From Glaciecola sp. UBA983 (GTDB lineage: Bacteria; Pseudomonadota; Gammaproteobacteria; Enterobacterales; Alteromonadaceae), in NCBI GenBank assembly GCA_002292215.1, contig DBBN01000119.1, positions 1,802 to 27,413 of the forward strand: 25,612 bases of DNA. Reading direction: 5' to 3'. Shown here piece after piece: positions 1-9,392 of this stretch. Within the stretch, counting starts at the first letter, position 1. Each line of letters begins with the position of its first letter. Both the position numbers and the translations under genes were made by a program. The notes beneath the pieces were generated by a model that saw nothing but the letters and a program-made list of their open reading frames with translations, did no database searches and had not been told where the DNA came from.

Positions 1-1345
<1,345 letters not shown>

Positions 1346-1349
<4 letters not shown>

Positions 1350-1801
1350 TTAGCCAAATTGGTAATAGTCGTAAATTCTGTTGCTGTTAAAGGCATCACT
1401 GATAAGCGGTTGTGCGTCACGAGCATACACTGTTGCAATGCCGAATGCTGTTTCAGAGTGGCTAACGGCACGATGTGTGCAAATTTTTCTACCATCACAA
1501 CATCAACAGCACACCATCGCGGAGCATCGTGTGTTGATTTAGGATCGTAGTAGTCACTCTCGAGATTAAATTGTTCTGGATCAGGGTAGGCAGTTTGACT
1601 GACCTTAATCAATCCCGCAGCACCGACTAGTTTGCAACTTGAGTGATATAACACGACGATATCATTGACCTGCATCTCTCGTAAAAAATTCCGAGCTTGA
1701 TAGTTACGTACCCCATCCCATTGTATTGGTTTTGTAGGCGCATTAGCAAAATCATCAATGCCACACTCGTCAGGTTCACTTTTGACTAACCAGTAGTTCA
1801 T
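1346..1801 (-). CDS. EVE domain protein (PUA-like fold, thymocyte nuclear protein 1 family)
   Basis: This 151-residue protein is a stand-alone EVE domain across its whole length. The family signature is clear: MNYWLVKSEP at the N-terminus, then WDGVRNYQARNFL at about 28-40, and DIVVLYHSS at about 47-55. EVE domains share the PUA/YTH-like fold and are thought to bind modified bases in RNA or DNA; the ligand of the bacterial stand-alone form is not settled. The ATG lies 10 nt after the stop of the LuxR-type gene, with a weak AGG ribosome site in that gap, so it may be the last gene of a co-transcribed string. In many proteobacteria EVE genes sit in housekeeping surroundings, so the linkage here may be incidental. 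Confidence 0.93.
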
Positions 1802-1811
1802 ATTTAGCCTG

Positions 1812-2303
1812 TTATATTAGTGTTTCAAAAAAAAGCGCGGCTAACTCATGACGACCAGATACATGAGCTTTTTTGTATACAGCAGAGGCTTGATTTCCTA
1901 TCGTTTTTTCTGATTTTTTTGATACGGCTGCTATTTCAGAAGTACTTAAACCTTTAACTAATAACAGCGCGACTTCTTTTTCACTCGGCGTTAATTTCCA
2001 GTCATTAAATTGAGCGTGAATAGCATCAAAAAATTTTTGCTTAGTATCAAGTACCTGTTTATTTAGTGCTTCAGTATAACTTTTGCTTTGGTTTAGTTGT
2101 GCAATTAACCGAGATGTATTAATGCTGCGTTTGGCCATGTCCAGCATAAGATAGATGAACAAAGCCAAAGAAATCGCAATTAACAATACTTCTTGTAGGA
2201 TATGTTGGGTTTGAACTCCATTCGAAAAATCAATATAAAGATCAACAACCTTAAATATAATAATTAAGATTAATGCGACTGATATAATCCGATCTTTGTT
2301 CAT
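1812..2303 (-). CDS. Membrane-anchored LuxR-type helix-turn-helix transcriptional regulator
   Basis: A 163-residue protein with a clear C-terminal LuxR/GerE HTH (about residues 103-160). LTPSEKEVALLLVKGLSTSEIA opens the domain (split here as LTPSEKEVALL and VKGLSTSEIA), and SEKTIGNQASAVYKK is the recognition-helix region. The N-terminal part is unusual for LuxR proteins: two hydrophobic stretches (about 6-24 and 37-55), then a probable coiled coil (about 60-95), and no receiver or autoinducer-binding domain. It is therefore predicted to sit in the inner membrane with its DNA-binding domain in the cytosol. The ATG follows the stop of the DUF5666 lipoprotein gene by 33 nt, with an AAAGGAT ribosome site. 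Its target genes are not known; the inverted repeat at 4205-4222 is a candidate site. Confidence 0.85.
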   Translation of the reverse strand: MNKDRIISVALILIIIFKVVDLYIDFSNGVQTQHILQEVLLIAISLALFIYLMLDMAKRSINTSRLIAQLNQSKSYTEALNKQVLDTKQKFFDAIHAQFNDWKLTPSEKEVALLLVKGLSTSEIAAVSKKSEKTIGNQASAVYKKAHVSGRHELAALFFETLI

Positions 2304-2336
2304 CTATATCCTTTTAATAACATTTACACGCTGGGT

Positions 2337-4124
2337 TTAGTTATCATCTTGTTCTATTTCCGCTTCAAGCGCATCGATATACAGATTATCAACCCATTGC
2401 CCTTCAATTTCAATACGCGAACCTACAGTGATTTGCGCCATAAATGTCAATATATCAACATTAAGATCGTTGAGTTCAAGTTTAGCGTTGTCATTTAAAC
2501 GTACTTCGACACCTTGGAGCATGAAACTAGATTCGGATAATAATTGAGTTACTCGACCTTCTAATTCTACATAACCTTGATTACGTTCATCGTTGCTCGA
2601 ATTGTCATTAGAGTTATCATCATTATCACCTGAGTTGCCATCATCATTGTTATCGTCATTTGATTGATTTGATGAACGATGCGCTTCAATTTCAATTTTG
2701 TGCAGTAAAATTTCATTTTGTGCATCGATGCCACCCTCGGCTTCAACATAGACACCTTCAGCGAGAAGAGCGATAAAATCAGCTTTTGTAACAACAAAAT
2801 CATTGTTGATGTAGCGAATAGTATCAGATAAGGTGATTGTAATTCCGTTTATTGTAATTGACGTATCTGTCCAAGCAGTAGTACGCCCTTCAATTTCCCA
2901 TTCATTATCAAACTCTTGCTCACGTTCACGTTCGATGCGTTGAATCATATTTTGAGTATTATTTTGTGAAAATACGACTTCAATAAGATCATTGAGTTGT
3001 AAACCGGCTAAATTTATATATTGGTCGTCATCATCTTCAAATCGTGTAGTAGCAGTGACATGATATACCTGACCGTTGAGGGTGAGTGTATTATTGGTTA
3101 GGTCGATAGCTTCTATAATGCCTTTTACTTTTCCATCAATATAGTATTCGTTACGCTCGAACTGGATCCCTATTACTTCATCATTTTGACCTAACTTGAC
3201 CTCAATAAATTGTCCGACTTGTAAGTCAGCCGCTACACCATGTTCATAACTAACTTGAGCTCCTAGCAGCACACTAAGGCCATTAATTGACAATGTATTG
3301 TTTGCTAAGTCTAATGCGGTCACTCGCCCTTCGATTTCAAGTGCTGAGATATCATCGGTATATTGAGCACGGATATTTGCAATAGATAATATTTCAATCT
3401 CTGTTGCATTCATGATGCTATCTAACACCACGCCTTCAACTTTAGCAAGCTGACCATCTAACAGTGTGCCTTCGATGATAGCTGAAGCATAATTGATAGT
3501 TAATGCATTGAGTGAGAATGTTTGTGCTGTCGTATCTAAATTGCTAATTGTGCCTGTTGTGTAAGAGTCCGCAACATTATTCGTGTCTGCATCTAGTTTT
3601 ATTGCGGTGGCAAGATACGTACCATCCGCTGCAGGATAACCATTAACTTCAATCCGGTCGCCAACGGTGAGTAAATTTTCAGTGGTCTGAATAAAGTGAG
3701 TCAGATCACTATAAGTGACGGTTGTTCCTGACACGAAAATTTGTTGGTTGTTGCGATCAATACTCGTAATGACTCCTTCAATTTCAGCGGCATAATTTAC
3801 GGATACTGCTTCAGGCGTTTCTGAATCAACTTCATTTGTAGCAATTGATACTTTCATTCCAACATGCAGTTGGTCGATATTCGAACCAGCTTGACCGTTC
3901 ACTGTGAATTCAGCGTTATCGGTTAAATAACGCTTACCATCAATGTGAATACTGCCAAATCCAGTGATGATCCCGGTTTTGATGACCACAGGATCGGGTG
4001 TAGGAGTAGGAGTCGGTGTGACAGGTGTAATATTGTTATCAGAGCTAGCGCCACCGCCGCAACCTACTAATGTTAATCCGAATAAGACGCTAGATGCAAT
4101 CATCGATAGTTTAATTTTTTTCAT
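2337..4124 (-). CDS. Multi-repeat DUF5666 lipoprotein
   Basis: A 595-residue predicted lipoprotein. The signal peptide ends in a lipobox (LVGC, lipidated Cys22). Gly follows at +2, which does not signal inner-membrane retention, so an outer-membrane location is inferred. A Thr-Pro linker follows (34-45). Then I count seven beta-rich repeats of DUF5666 type at about 49-112, 114-180, 188-249, 263-324, 333-398, 409-480 and 518-590. Each tends to open with an (I/L)EG-x-(V/I) motif and to contain an NG-turn. An Asp/Asn/Ser-rich linker (about 484-515) separates the last repeat and could bind cations. DUF5666 has no established function. The start has an AGAGAG-type ribosome site. It appears to be the first gene of a string with the LuxR-type and EVE genes. 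Confidence 0.85.
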   Translation of the reverse strand: MKKIKLSMIASSVLFGLTLVGCGGGASSDNNITPVTPTPTPTPDPVVIKTGIITGFGSIHIDGKRYLTDNAEFTVNGQAGSNIDQLHVGMKVSIATNEVDSETPEAVSVNYAAEIEGVITSIDRNNQQIFVSGTTVTYSDLTHFIQTTENLLTVGDRIEVNGYPAADGTYLATAIKLDADTNNVADSYTTGTISNLDTTAQTFSLNALTINYASAIIEGTLLDGQLAKVEGVVLDSIMNATEIEILSIANIRAQYTDDISALEIEGRVTALDLANNTLSINGLSVLLGAQVSYEHGVAADLQVGQFIEVKLGQNDEVIGIQFERNEYYIDGKVKGIIEAIDLTNNTLTLNGQVYHVTATTRFEDDDDQYINLAGLQLNDLIEVVFSQNNTQNMIQRIEREREQEFDNEWEIEGRTTAWTDTSITINGITITLSDTIRYINNDFVVTKADFIALLAEGVYVEAEGGIDAQNEILLHKIEIEAHRSSNQSNDDNNDDGNSGDNDDNSNDNSSNDERNQGYVELEGRVTQLLSESSFMLQGVEVRLNDNAKLELNDLNVDILTFMAQITVGSRIEIEGQWVDNLYIDALEAEIEQDDN

Positions 4125-4204
4125 AATGAGCTCTCTTTTAGTAAGGCTTATTGGAGAATGATATAAGCATAAAGATATTATTGGTAATAAACGACATAAT
4201 TGCC

Positions 4205-4240
4205 ATAGGGATTATCCCCTATATCGTGACTAAGTGACAA
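4205..4240 (-). promoter_or_regulatory. Candidate sigma-70 promoter of the DUF5666 string with inverted repeat on the -10 box
   Basis: Read on the minus strand, TTGTCA (4240-4235; 5 of 6 to consensus) and GATAAT (4216-4211; 5 of 6) are 18 nt apart, about 80 nt before the lipoprotein ATG. The six bases of the -10 box form the spacer of an inverted repeat, ATAGGG/CCCTAT (4205-4210 and 4217-4222). A protein bound there would block RNA polymerase, so this is a candidate operator. Assignment is by eye. Confidence 0.4.
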
Positions 4241-4297
4241 CCGAATCAAGATATAGCATACTAAGATTTCAGACGAATAAGGATAGAATTAAACAAG

Positions 4298-5353
4298 ATG
4301 TTGCTATTAACCATTTATGTATTGATCGCGTTGGGTTTTTCATTTGTTTGTTCGATTGCTGAGGCGGTAATTTTAAGTGTCTCCAACGCCTATATTCAAA
4401 TGATGGAACAGGACGGTAAAAAAGCCGGTAAATTATTATCGTCTCAAACTCGAGATATCAATAAACCGCTTTCTGCCATTTTAACCTTAAATACCATTGC
4501 GCATACGATGGGTGCTGCCGGAGCGGGTGCGCAAGCGGCCAAAGTCTTTGGTGATGCGTATCTTGGTTTGATTTCAGCAGTGTTAACAATGTTGATTTTA
4601 GTTTTTTCTGAAATTATTCCCAAAACCTTAGGCGCAACCTATTGGCGTCAATTGGCCCCAGTTACCGCACATTTTTTAAAGTACCTGATTATTGTGCTTT
4701 ATCCATTCGTGAAAATGTCACAAAAAATGACTTCTGGCTTTACTGAAGAGAGTCCATTAAAAGGGTTAAGTCGCTCAGAATTACACGCTATGGCGGAACT
4801 ATCCGGACAAGAAGGTCAACTTGCTCTCCATGAAGCAAATATTCTTAAAAGCCTGATGTCAATGCATGAACTAACCATTAGAGGAGCGATGACGCACAGG
4901 ACTCAGGTATTTTCAGTGCGACAAGAAATGACTGTTGGGGAGTTTTTTACGATTCACGAAACCGTTGGATTTTCACGGATCCCTATTTATGAAGAAAATG
5001 ATACTGAAAAAATTATTGGATTTTTGATGCGTAACGATTTGTTAGTAGCAAAAGCTGAACATCAGTTAGACAGGCCTTTGCTTGAGTTTGTTAAAGATAT
5101 GCAAACTTTGCTCAGTAGCATGCCGTTGTCATCGACATTCGATTTGTTCTTAAAAAACAAAGTACACATTCTCCTAGTCGTTGATGAATATGGTGGATTA
5201 GAGGGTATTTTGACCTTAGAAGACTTATTAGAAAGTATTCTTGGGGTGCAAATTCATGATGAAAAAGATCAGCATTTGTCGATGCGTGAAATTGCTGAGG
5301 ATTTGGCCAAACAACGCCAAGAAGAATTTACGTTGAAAGGTTCCAAAAAATAA
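4298..5353 (+). CDS. CNNM/DUF21 and CBS domain membrane protein (CorB/hemolysin-C-like family)
   Basis: A 351-residue inner-membrane protein. The N-terminal DUF21/CNNM domain (about 1-145) has several hydrophobic helices and the signature SEIIPKTLGA at 104-113. A CBS pair follows (about 195-320), ending in VVDEYGGLEGILTLEDLLE. Members of this family are linked to Mg2+ or Co2+ transport and efflux, with the CBS pair binding adenine nucleotides. The substrate here is inferred only. It is short: the CorC_HlyC domain that usually follows the CBS pair is missing, and only a charged tail of about 30 residues remains. AAGGA lies 14 nt before the ATG, too far for a good ribosome site, so the start is less certain than the frame. 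It is transcribed divergently from the DUF5666 gene. Confidence 0.88.
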   Translation: MLLLTIYVLIALGFSFVCSIAEAVILSVSNAYIQMMEQDGKKAGKLLSSQTRDINKPLSAILTLNTIAHTMGAAGAGAQAAKVFGDAYLGLISAVLTMLILVFSEIIPKTLGATYWRQLAPVTAHFLKYLIIVLYPFVKMSQKMTSGFTEESPLKGLSRSELHAMAELSGQEGQLALHEANILKSLMSMHELTIRGAMTHRTQVFSVRQEMTVGEFFTIHETVGFSRIPIYEENDTEKIIGFLMRNDLLVAKAEHQLDRPLLEFVKDMQTLLSSMPLSSTFDLFLKNKVHILLVVDEYGGLEGILTLEDLLESILGVQIHDEKDQHLSMREIAEDLAKQRQEEFTLKGSKK

Positions 5354-5407
5354 AGTCGTTATGTAGGATGCTAGAATTACAAAAGCGTTTTCGGTGATTT
5401 ACTGCTG

Positions 5408-5866
5408 TTAATGATTAGTTTTATGTATGGCAAAATACCCATCCCACATTGCTAAATGCTCGGTAAAGCGCTGCTTTAATATGGCACTTATTTCATCTAT
5501 TTGTAACAGATCTTCAGGTATGTGTTTTAAGATCCGCCAGTGATTAAGACTGTTTACAGCCGCTGCACATATTTGTGCTTGAGTAGCAAAGGCATGCGAA
5601 CTATCATCACTCAATATCCGTTTAGTCGCTTCGATCAATGTCACTATTTCAGGCTCTAATTCCGAGCACATGGCTAAGGTGATCTTAAAACTCCTTACCA
5701 ATTCTTTATAATGTTCATTCGAAGCTGCGATATCTTTTGAGGTTGCTTGAACGGTTTCTTGGATGGCATTGATATGCATAATTACATCAAAACTCACCAT
5801 ATGCAGATGCTGAAATAAGGCTTCTTTTTCTTGCAATCGCGGATCGACAAATTTATCGTTATGCAT
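5408..5866 (-). CDS. Hypothetical helical protein, 152 aa
   Basis: I do not recognise this protein. It is 152 residues long, soluble and predicted mostly alpha-helical, with no signal peptide or membrane segment. It has two cysteines (in LAMCSEL and AQICAAAV) and several histidines towards both ends, including HLHMVSFDVIMHINAI near the N-terminus and HKTNH at the C-terminus. These do not form a metal-binding motif I can name. The start is well supported: AGAGGA lies 7 nt before the ATG. It stands alone, convergent with the CNNM gene and divergent from nhaD across a 250-nt gap. A helical-bundle regulatory or sensor role would be a guess. Confidence 0.75.
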   Translation of the reverse strand: MHNDKFVDPRLQEKEALFQHLHMVSFDVIMHINAIQETVQATSKDIAASNEHYKELVRSFKITLAMCSELEPEIVTLIEATKRILSDDSSHAFATQAQICAAAVNSLNHWRILKHIPEDLLQIDEISAILKQRFTEHLAMWDGYFAIHKTNH

Positions 5867-6116
5867 AATTAATCCTCTTTAATATTATGCGTTTACGTTA
5901 ATTTAACATTAAGTGCAAAGTATTTACACCTATTGGATCTGTTAATTTTAAACATTAGTTTATGAAATGATCGCTACAGTCGATATAAACAGTATGAATA
6001 GTTATACATACACGTCAAAGTTGTGTAATCTTGCTGCCGGTTAAGCTTAAAGTCTAATATCTACAAGCGTCCAATACCGTAATCTGTAATCCAATTCAAT
6101 TCTTTCAAGGACTATT
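5867..6116. other. Intergenic region between the 5408-5866 gene and nhaD
   Basis: A 250-nt AT-rich divergent region that must hold promoters for both genes. A possible nhaD promoter on the plus strand is TTGCTG (6031-6036) with TAATAT 18 nt downstream. A perfect 10-bp palindrome, TTAAGCTTAA (6041-6050), lies in its spacer. AAGGA 5 nt before the nhaD ATG is a good ribosome site. I see no recognisable Na+ riboswitch fold and no small ORF that looks coding. Confidence 0.35.
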
Positions 6117-7517
6117 ATGCCATTTTTATTATCATTATTAGTCGGTTTATTTGCGTTTGTTTCGCCAGTTGCGCTGGCTAGTGACGCGGCTTCTGATTTA
6201 ATCGATTTAACTCACTCAAGTGCTGGTTTTCTAGCTATCGCGATTTTCGTAATTGCGTATGTCTTAGTTATTTTAGAAGAACAACTCCATTTAGCCAAAT
6301 CAAAACCGGTATTGCTTGCAGCGGGTTTGATCTGGGTCATTATTGCGATTTCTTATGGCAATATGGATAAAGCGCATTTGGTTGAGCACGGCATTCGCCA
6401 CAACTTCCTTGAATACGCAGAGTTATTTTTCTTTTTATTAGTTGCGATGACCTACATTAACGCCATGCTAGAACGTGGTGTTTTTGATGAGCTACGTAAT
6501 CGACTGGTTGCCAAAGGCTACAGTTATAAAGCGTTATTCTGGTTAACCGGTATTTTAGCATTTTTCATCTCACCTATTGCGGATAACCTAACGACTGCGT
6601 TAGTGATGTGTGCGGTGATTATGGCTGTTGGACAAGGGCGTCCAGACTTTATTGCGATTGGTTGTGTCAACATTGTTGTAGGTGCGAATGCCGGTGGCGC
6701 ATTTAGCCCCTTTGGTGATATTACGACATTGATGGTATGGCAAAAAGGCATCCTTGAATTTAGTGAATTCTTTGCGTTGTTTATTCCTGCTGTGGTGAAC
6801 TTTATAATCCCTGCTACCATCATGTCGTTTGCCGTGACGAAAGGCAATCCTGCTCCGCTGGAGGAAGTGAGTGGTAGTGTAATTAAACATGGCGGCTTAA
6901 TCATTGTTGGTTTATTTTTACTAACGATTGTCACAGCCGTGAGCTTCCACAGTTTTCTACATTTACCGCCGGTATTCGGTATGATGACCGGTTTAGCGTA
7001 TTTGAAATTTTACGCGTTTTACCTTAAAAAAGTAGATAGCAGAGAAACTGTTGTGGATTACTCTACGCCAGGTGATGCAGAACAGCCTAAATATGATATT
7101 TTTAAGAAAGTAGCACAAGCCGAGTGGGACACGCTATTTTTCTTTTACGGCGTTATTTTAGCAGTCGGTGGCTTGGGCTTTATGGGCTATTTGGGGATGG
7201 TATCACAACTAATGTATGGCGAGTTAGGTAATACAGGTGCGAACATCCTAGTCGGTATTTTATCGGCGATTGTTGATAACATCCCAGTCATGTTTGCAGT
7301 ATTGACTATGAACCCTGACATGGATACGACCCAATGGTTATTGGTCACGTTAACCGCAGGTGTTGGCGGTAGTTTGTTATCCATCGGTTCTGCCGCAGGT
7401 GTTGCTTTAATGGGACAAGCGCGTGGGTATTATACGTTCTTTGCTCATTTAAAATGGTCATGGGCAATCGGTTTAGGTTATGCGGCTAGTATTGCTGTGC
7501 ATTTAATGATTAACTAA
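6117..7517 (+). CDS. nhaD: Na+/H+ antiporter NhaD
   Basis: An inner-membrane Na+(Li+)/H+ antiporter of the ion-transporter superfamily that exports sodium in exchange for protons, as expected in a marine bacterium. It is 466 residues long with about a dozen hydrophobic segments. The first resembles a signal peptide ending near VALASDA, as in other NhaD proteins. Conserved family blocks are visible: SPIADNLTTAL (152-162), NAGGAFSPFGDITT (191-204) and a second IVDNIPVMFAVLT in the C-terminal half. The last is the internal-repeat counterpart of the first and carries the expected Asp-Asn pair. It is a single-gene unit with a strong ribosome site and a rho-independent terminator 53 nt after the stop. 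Confidence 0.95.
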   Translation: MPFLLSLLVGLFAFVSPVALASDAASDLIDLTHSSAGFLAIAIFVIAYVLVILEEQLHLAKSKPVLLAAGLIWVIIAISYGNMDKAHLVEHGIRHNFLEYAELFFFLLVAMTYINAMLERGVFDELRNRLVAKGYSYKALFWLTGILAFFISPIADNLTTALVMCAVIMAVGQGRPDFIAIGCVNIVVGANAGGAFSPFGDITTLMVWQKGILEFSEFFALFIPAVVNFIIPATIMSFAVTKGNPAPLEEVSGSVIKHGGLIIVGLFLLTIVTAVSFHSFLHLPPVFGMMTGLAYLKFYAFYLKKVDSRETVVDYSTPGDAEQPKYDIFKKVAQAEWDTLFFFYGVILAVGGLGFMGYLGMVSQLMYGELGNTGANILVGILSAIVDNIPVMFAVLTMNPDMDTTQWLLVTLTAGVGGSLLSIGSAAGVALMGQARGYYTFFAHLKWSWAIGLGYAASIAVHLMIN

Positions 7518-7569
7518 TAATTAAGGCGCTATTGAACTCGATTTAGAGCGCTATGTCATAGAAAATATT

Positions 7570-7606
7570 AACCCCAAAGGTGCGTGATTATCTTTGGGGT
7601 TTTTTT
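7570..7606 (+). terminator. Rho-independent terminator of nhaD
   Basis: A perfect 10-bp stem (AACCCCAAAG at 7570-7579 with its complement at 7592-7601) with a 12-nt loop runs into a T tract ending at 7606. Confidence 0.9.
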
Positions 7607-7640
7607 ATGTGCAAATAATTACCCACATATTCTCTATCCT

Positions 7641-7649
7641 TGGTAAAAT
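7641..7649 (+). promoter_or_regulatory. Candidate extended -10 promoter of the ABC-methyltransferase operon
   Basis: TGGTAAAAT matches an extended -10 (TGn plus a 5-of-6 hexamer) and lies about 40 nt before the ATG at 7690. It follows the nhaD terminator. No convincing -35 is visible. Confidence 0.35.
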
Positions 7650-7689
7650 ACGCCCCGACTTTTATATTTAGCAATAGGTTCTCATTCCC

Positions 7690-8625
7690 ATGCCGGCATT
7701 AGCGATTTCTGGATTAACCAAAACTTATCAAGGTGGCGTACAAGCACTAAAAGGTATTGAACTTGAAGTACAACAAGGTGATTTTTTTGCCTTGTTAGGG
7801 CCTAATGGGGCAGGCAAGTCAACGACCATTGGTATTATCAGCTCTCTGGTAAACAAAACCCAAGGTAGCGTGTCGGTATTTGGTTATGATCTGGATACGC
7901 ATCTAACTCAGGCTAAGGCTTGTATTGGTTTGGTGCCGCAAGAATTTAACTTTAATCAGTTTGAAACGGTACTGCAAATTGTCGTCAATCAGGCTGGTTA
8001 CTATGGTGTACCACGCAATATTGCCAAACAGCGAGCACAGAAATACCTGAGTCAATTAGACTTATGGGAAAAGCGTAACGCTCCAGCTCGCACTTTGTCG
8101 GGTGGTATGAAACGCCGTCTCATGATTGCTCGCGCACTAATGCATGAACCTAAGTTATTGATATTAGATGAGCCAACTGCTGGCGTAGATATCGAAATCC
8201 GTCGCAGTATGTGGGCGTTTTTACAAGAAATCAACGCAGCAGGGGTGACGATCATCTTAACCACCCACTATTTGGAAGAAGCGGAAATGCTGTGTCGCAA
8301 TATTGCTATTATTGATAAAGGTATCATTGTTGAAAATACTTCTATCAAAACATTATTATCCAAACTAAATATCGAAACATTTGTATTAGATGTGCAAACA
8401 GACAAAACAGTCATTGTCCTGACGGATGTCAAATATACGTTCAAAGATAACGAGATCGAAGTGGAAGTGGCGAAGGAGGATGGCCTTAATCATGTATTCA
8501 CTCAATTGACGGAACAAGGTGTTCAGGTGATGTCGATGCGTAACAAGGCAAACCGTCTTGAAGAGTTATTTGTTAAGTTAGTTGAAGCGGGGCGTGTGTC
8601 AGCTAAACAGGGAGCAGCGTCATGA
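7690..8625 (+). CDS. yadG: ABC-2 type exporter, ATP-binding protein (YadG-like)
   Basis: The nucleotide-binding subunit of an ABC-2 type exporter, 311 residues. Visible motifs are Walker A GPNGAGKST (37-45), signature LSGGMKRR (136-143), Walker B LLILDEP (156-162) followed by the D-loop region TAGVD, and switch His193 in TTHYLEEAEML. About 80 residues after the ATPase core form the C-terminal domain common in the YadG/NodI/CcmA-like branch. The substrate is unknown. It overlaps the permease gene by 4 bp (ATGA), so the two are coupled. In E. coli yadGH also lie near the pan genes, so this neighbourhood looks ancestral, and the symbol is given on that and on similarity. Confidence 0.92.
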   Translation: MPALAISGLTKTYQGGVQALKGIELEVQQGDFFALLGPNGAGKSTTIGIISSLVNKTQGSVSVFGYDLDTHLTQAKACIGLVPQEFNFNQFETVLQIVVNQAGYYGVPRNIAKQRAQKYLSQLDLWEKRNAPARTLSGGMKRRLMIARALMHEPKLLILDEPTAGVDIEIRRSMWAFLQEINAAGVTIILTTHYLEEAEMLCRNIAIIDKGIIVENTSIKTLLSKLNIETFVLDVQTDKTVIVLTDVKYTFKDNEIEVEVAKEDGLNHVFTQLTEQGVQVMSMRNKANRLEELFVKLVEAGRVSAKQGAAS

Positions 8626-9392
8626 GTAATCCAGTCTTCACCGGCTTAAAAACGATTTGGATTAAAGAATGCACACGTTTTTTGCGAATTTGGATCCAGA
8701 CATTAGTGCCACCTGCGATTACGATGTCATTATACTTCGTGATTTTTGGTAATTTAATTGGTAAGCGCATTGGTGATATGGGGGGCTTTACCTATATGGA
8801 ATTTATCGTCCCAGGCTTGATTATGATGTCTATCATCACCAATGCCTATGCCAACGTGTCATCGTCATTTTTCAGTGCCAAATTTCAACGCAATATTGAA
8901 GAGTTGATTGTATCTCCTGTGCCCACATGGGTCATTATTGCCGGTTTTGTCGGGGGCGGTGTCGCACGCGCGTTAATTATCGGTGTCATTGTCACCACGG
9001 TATCGATGTTTTTTGTAGATGTCCAAGTGCATAATATGTTGATTTTGATTCTTACCTTATTATTAACGGCGACGTTGTTTGCTACTGCGGGTTTGATTAA
9101 TGGCATATTTGCTAAAACGTTTGACGATATCTCAGTTATTCCTACGTTTGTCTTAACTCCATTGACCTATTTAGGTGGTGTGTTTTATTCGTTAACCTTG
9201 TTACCTGAATTTTGGCAATGGGTAAGTAAAGCAAACCCTATTGTGTATATGGTAAATGGTTTTCGCTATGGTTTTTTAGGTGTTAGTGATATTCATTATG
9301 GATACTCAATTGTCTTATTGATTGGGTTTAACGTTGTGTTATTTGGCGTTGCGTATTACCTGTTAAACAAAGGCCATGGGATCCGCAGTTAA
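8622..9392 (+). CDS. yadH: ABC-2 type exporter, permease protein (YadH-like)
   Basis: The membrane subunit for the preceding ATPase, 256 residues with about six hydrophobic helices. It shows the ABC-2 permease pattern: YMEFIVPGLIMMSIITNAY, then SSFFSAKFQRNIEELIVSPVP (written here as SSFFSAKFQ and RNIEELIVSPVP), which is the coupling-helix region, and late in the protein LTYLGGVFYSLTLLPEFWQ and NPIVYMVNGFRYGFLG. The family exports lipids, polysaccharides or drugs; nothing in the sequence tells which. The start overlaps yadG by 4 bp, and the TAA shares one base with the ATG of the methyltransferase gene. Confidence 0.93.
   Translation: MSNPVFTGLKTIWIKECTRFLRIWIQTLVPPAITMSLYFVIFGNLIGKRIGDMGGFTYMEFIVPGLIMMSIITNAYANVSSSFFSAKFQRNIEELIVSPVPTWVIIAGFVGGGVARALIIGVIVTTVSMFFVDVQVHNMLILILTLLLTATLFATAGLINGIFAKTFDDISVIPTFVLTPLTYLGGVFYSLTLLPEFWQWVSKANPIVYMVNGFRYGFLGVSDIHYGYSIVLLIGFNVVLFGVAYYLLNKGHGIRS

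Noticed and set aside
3990..4018. Short tandem repeat coding for Thr-Pro units, considered as a phase-variation tract
   Set aside because: The unit is six bases, so gain or loss keeps the reading frame and changes only linker length; the tract is also too short for high-rate slippage.
5867..6116. Na+ or Li+ riboswitch before nhaD
   Set aside because: I could not find a recognisable conserved core or paired stems for a known ion riboswitch class by eye.
6524..6934. Antisense open frames inside nhaD
   Set aside because: They lie opposite a well-conserved transporter gene, have no ribosome site and their translations resemble no protein.
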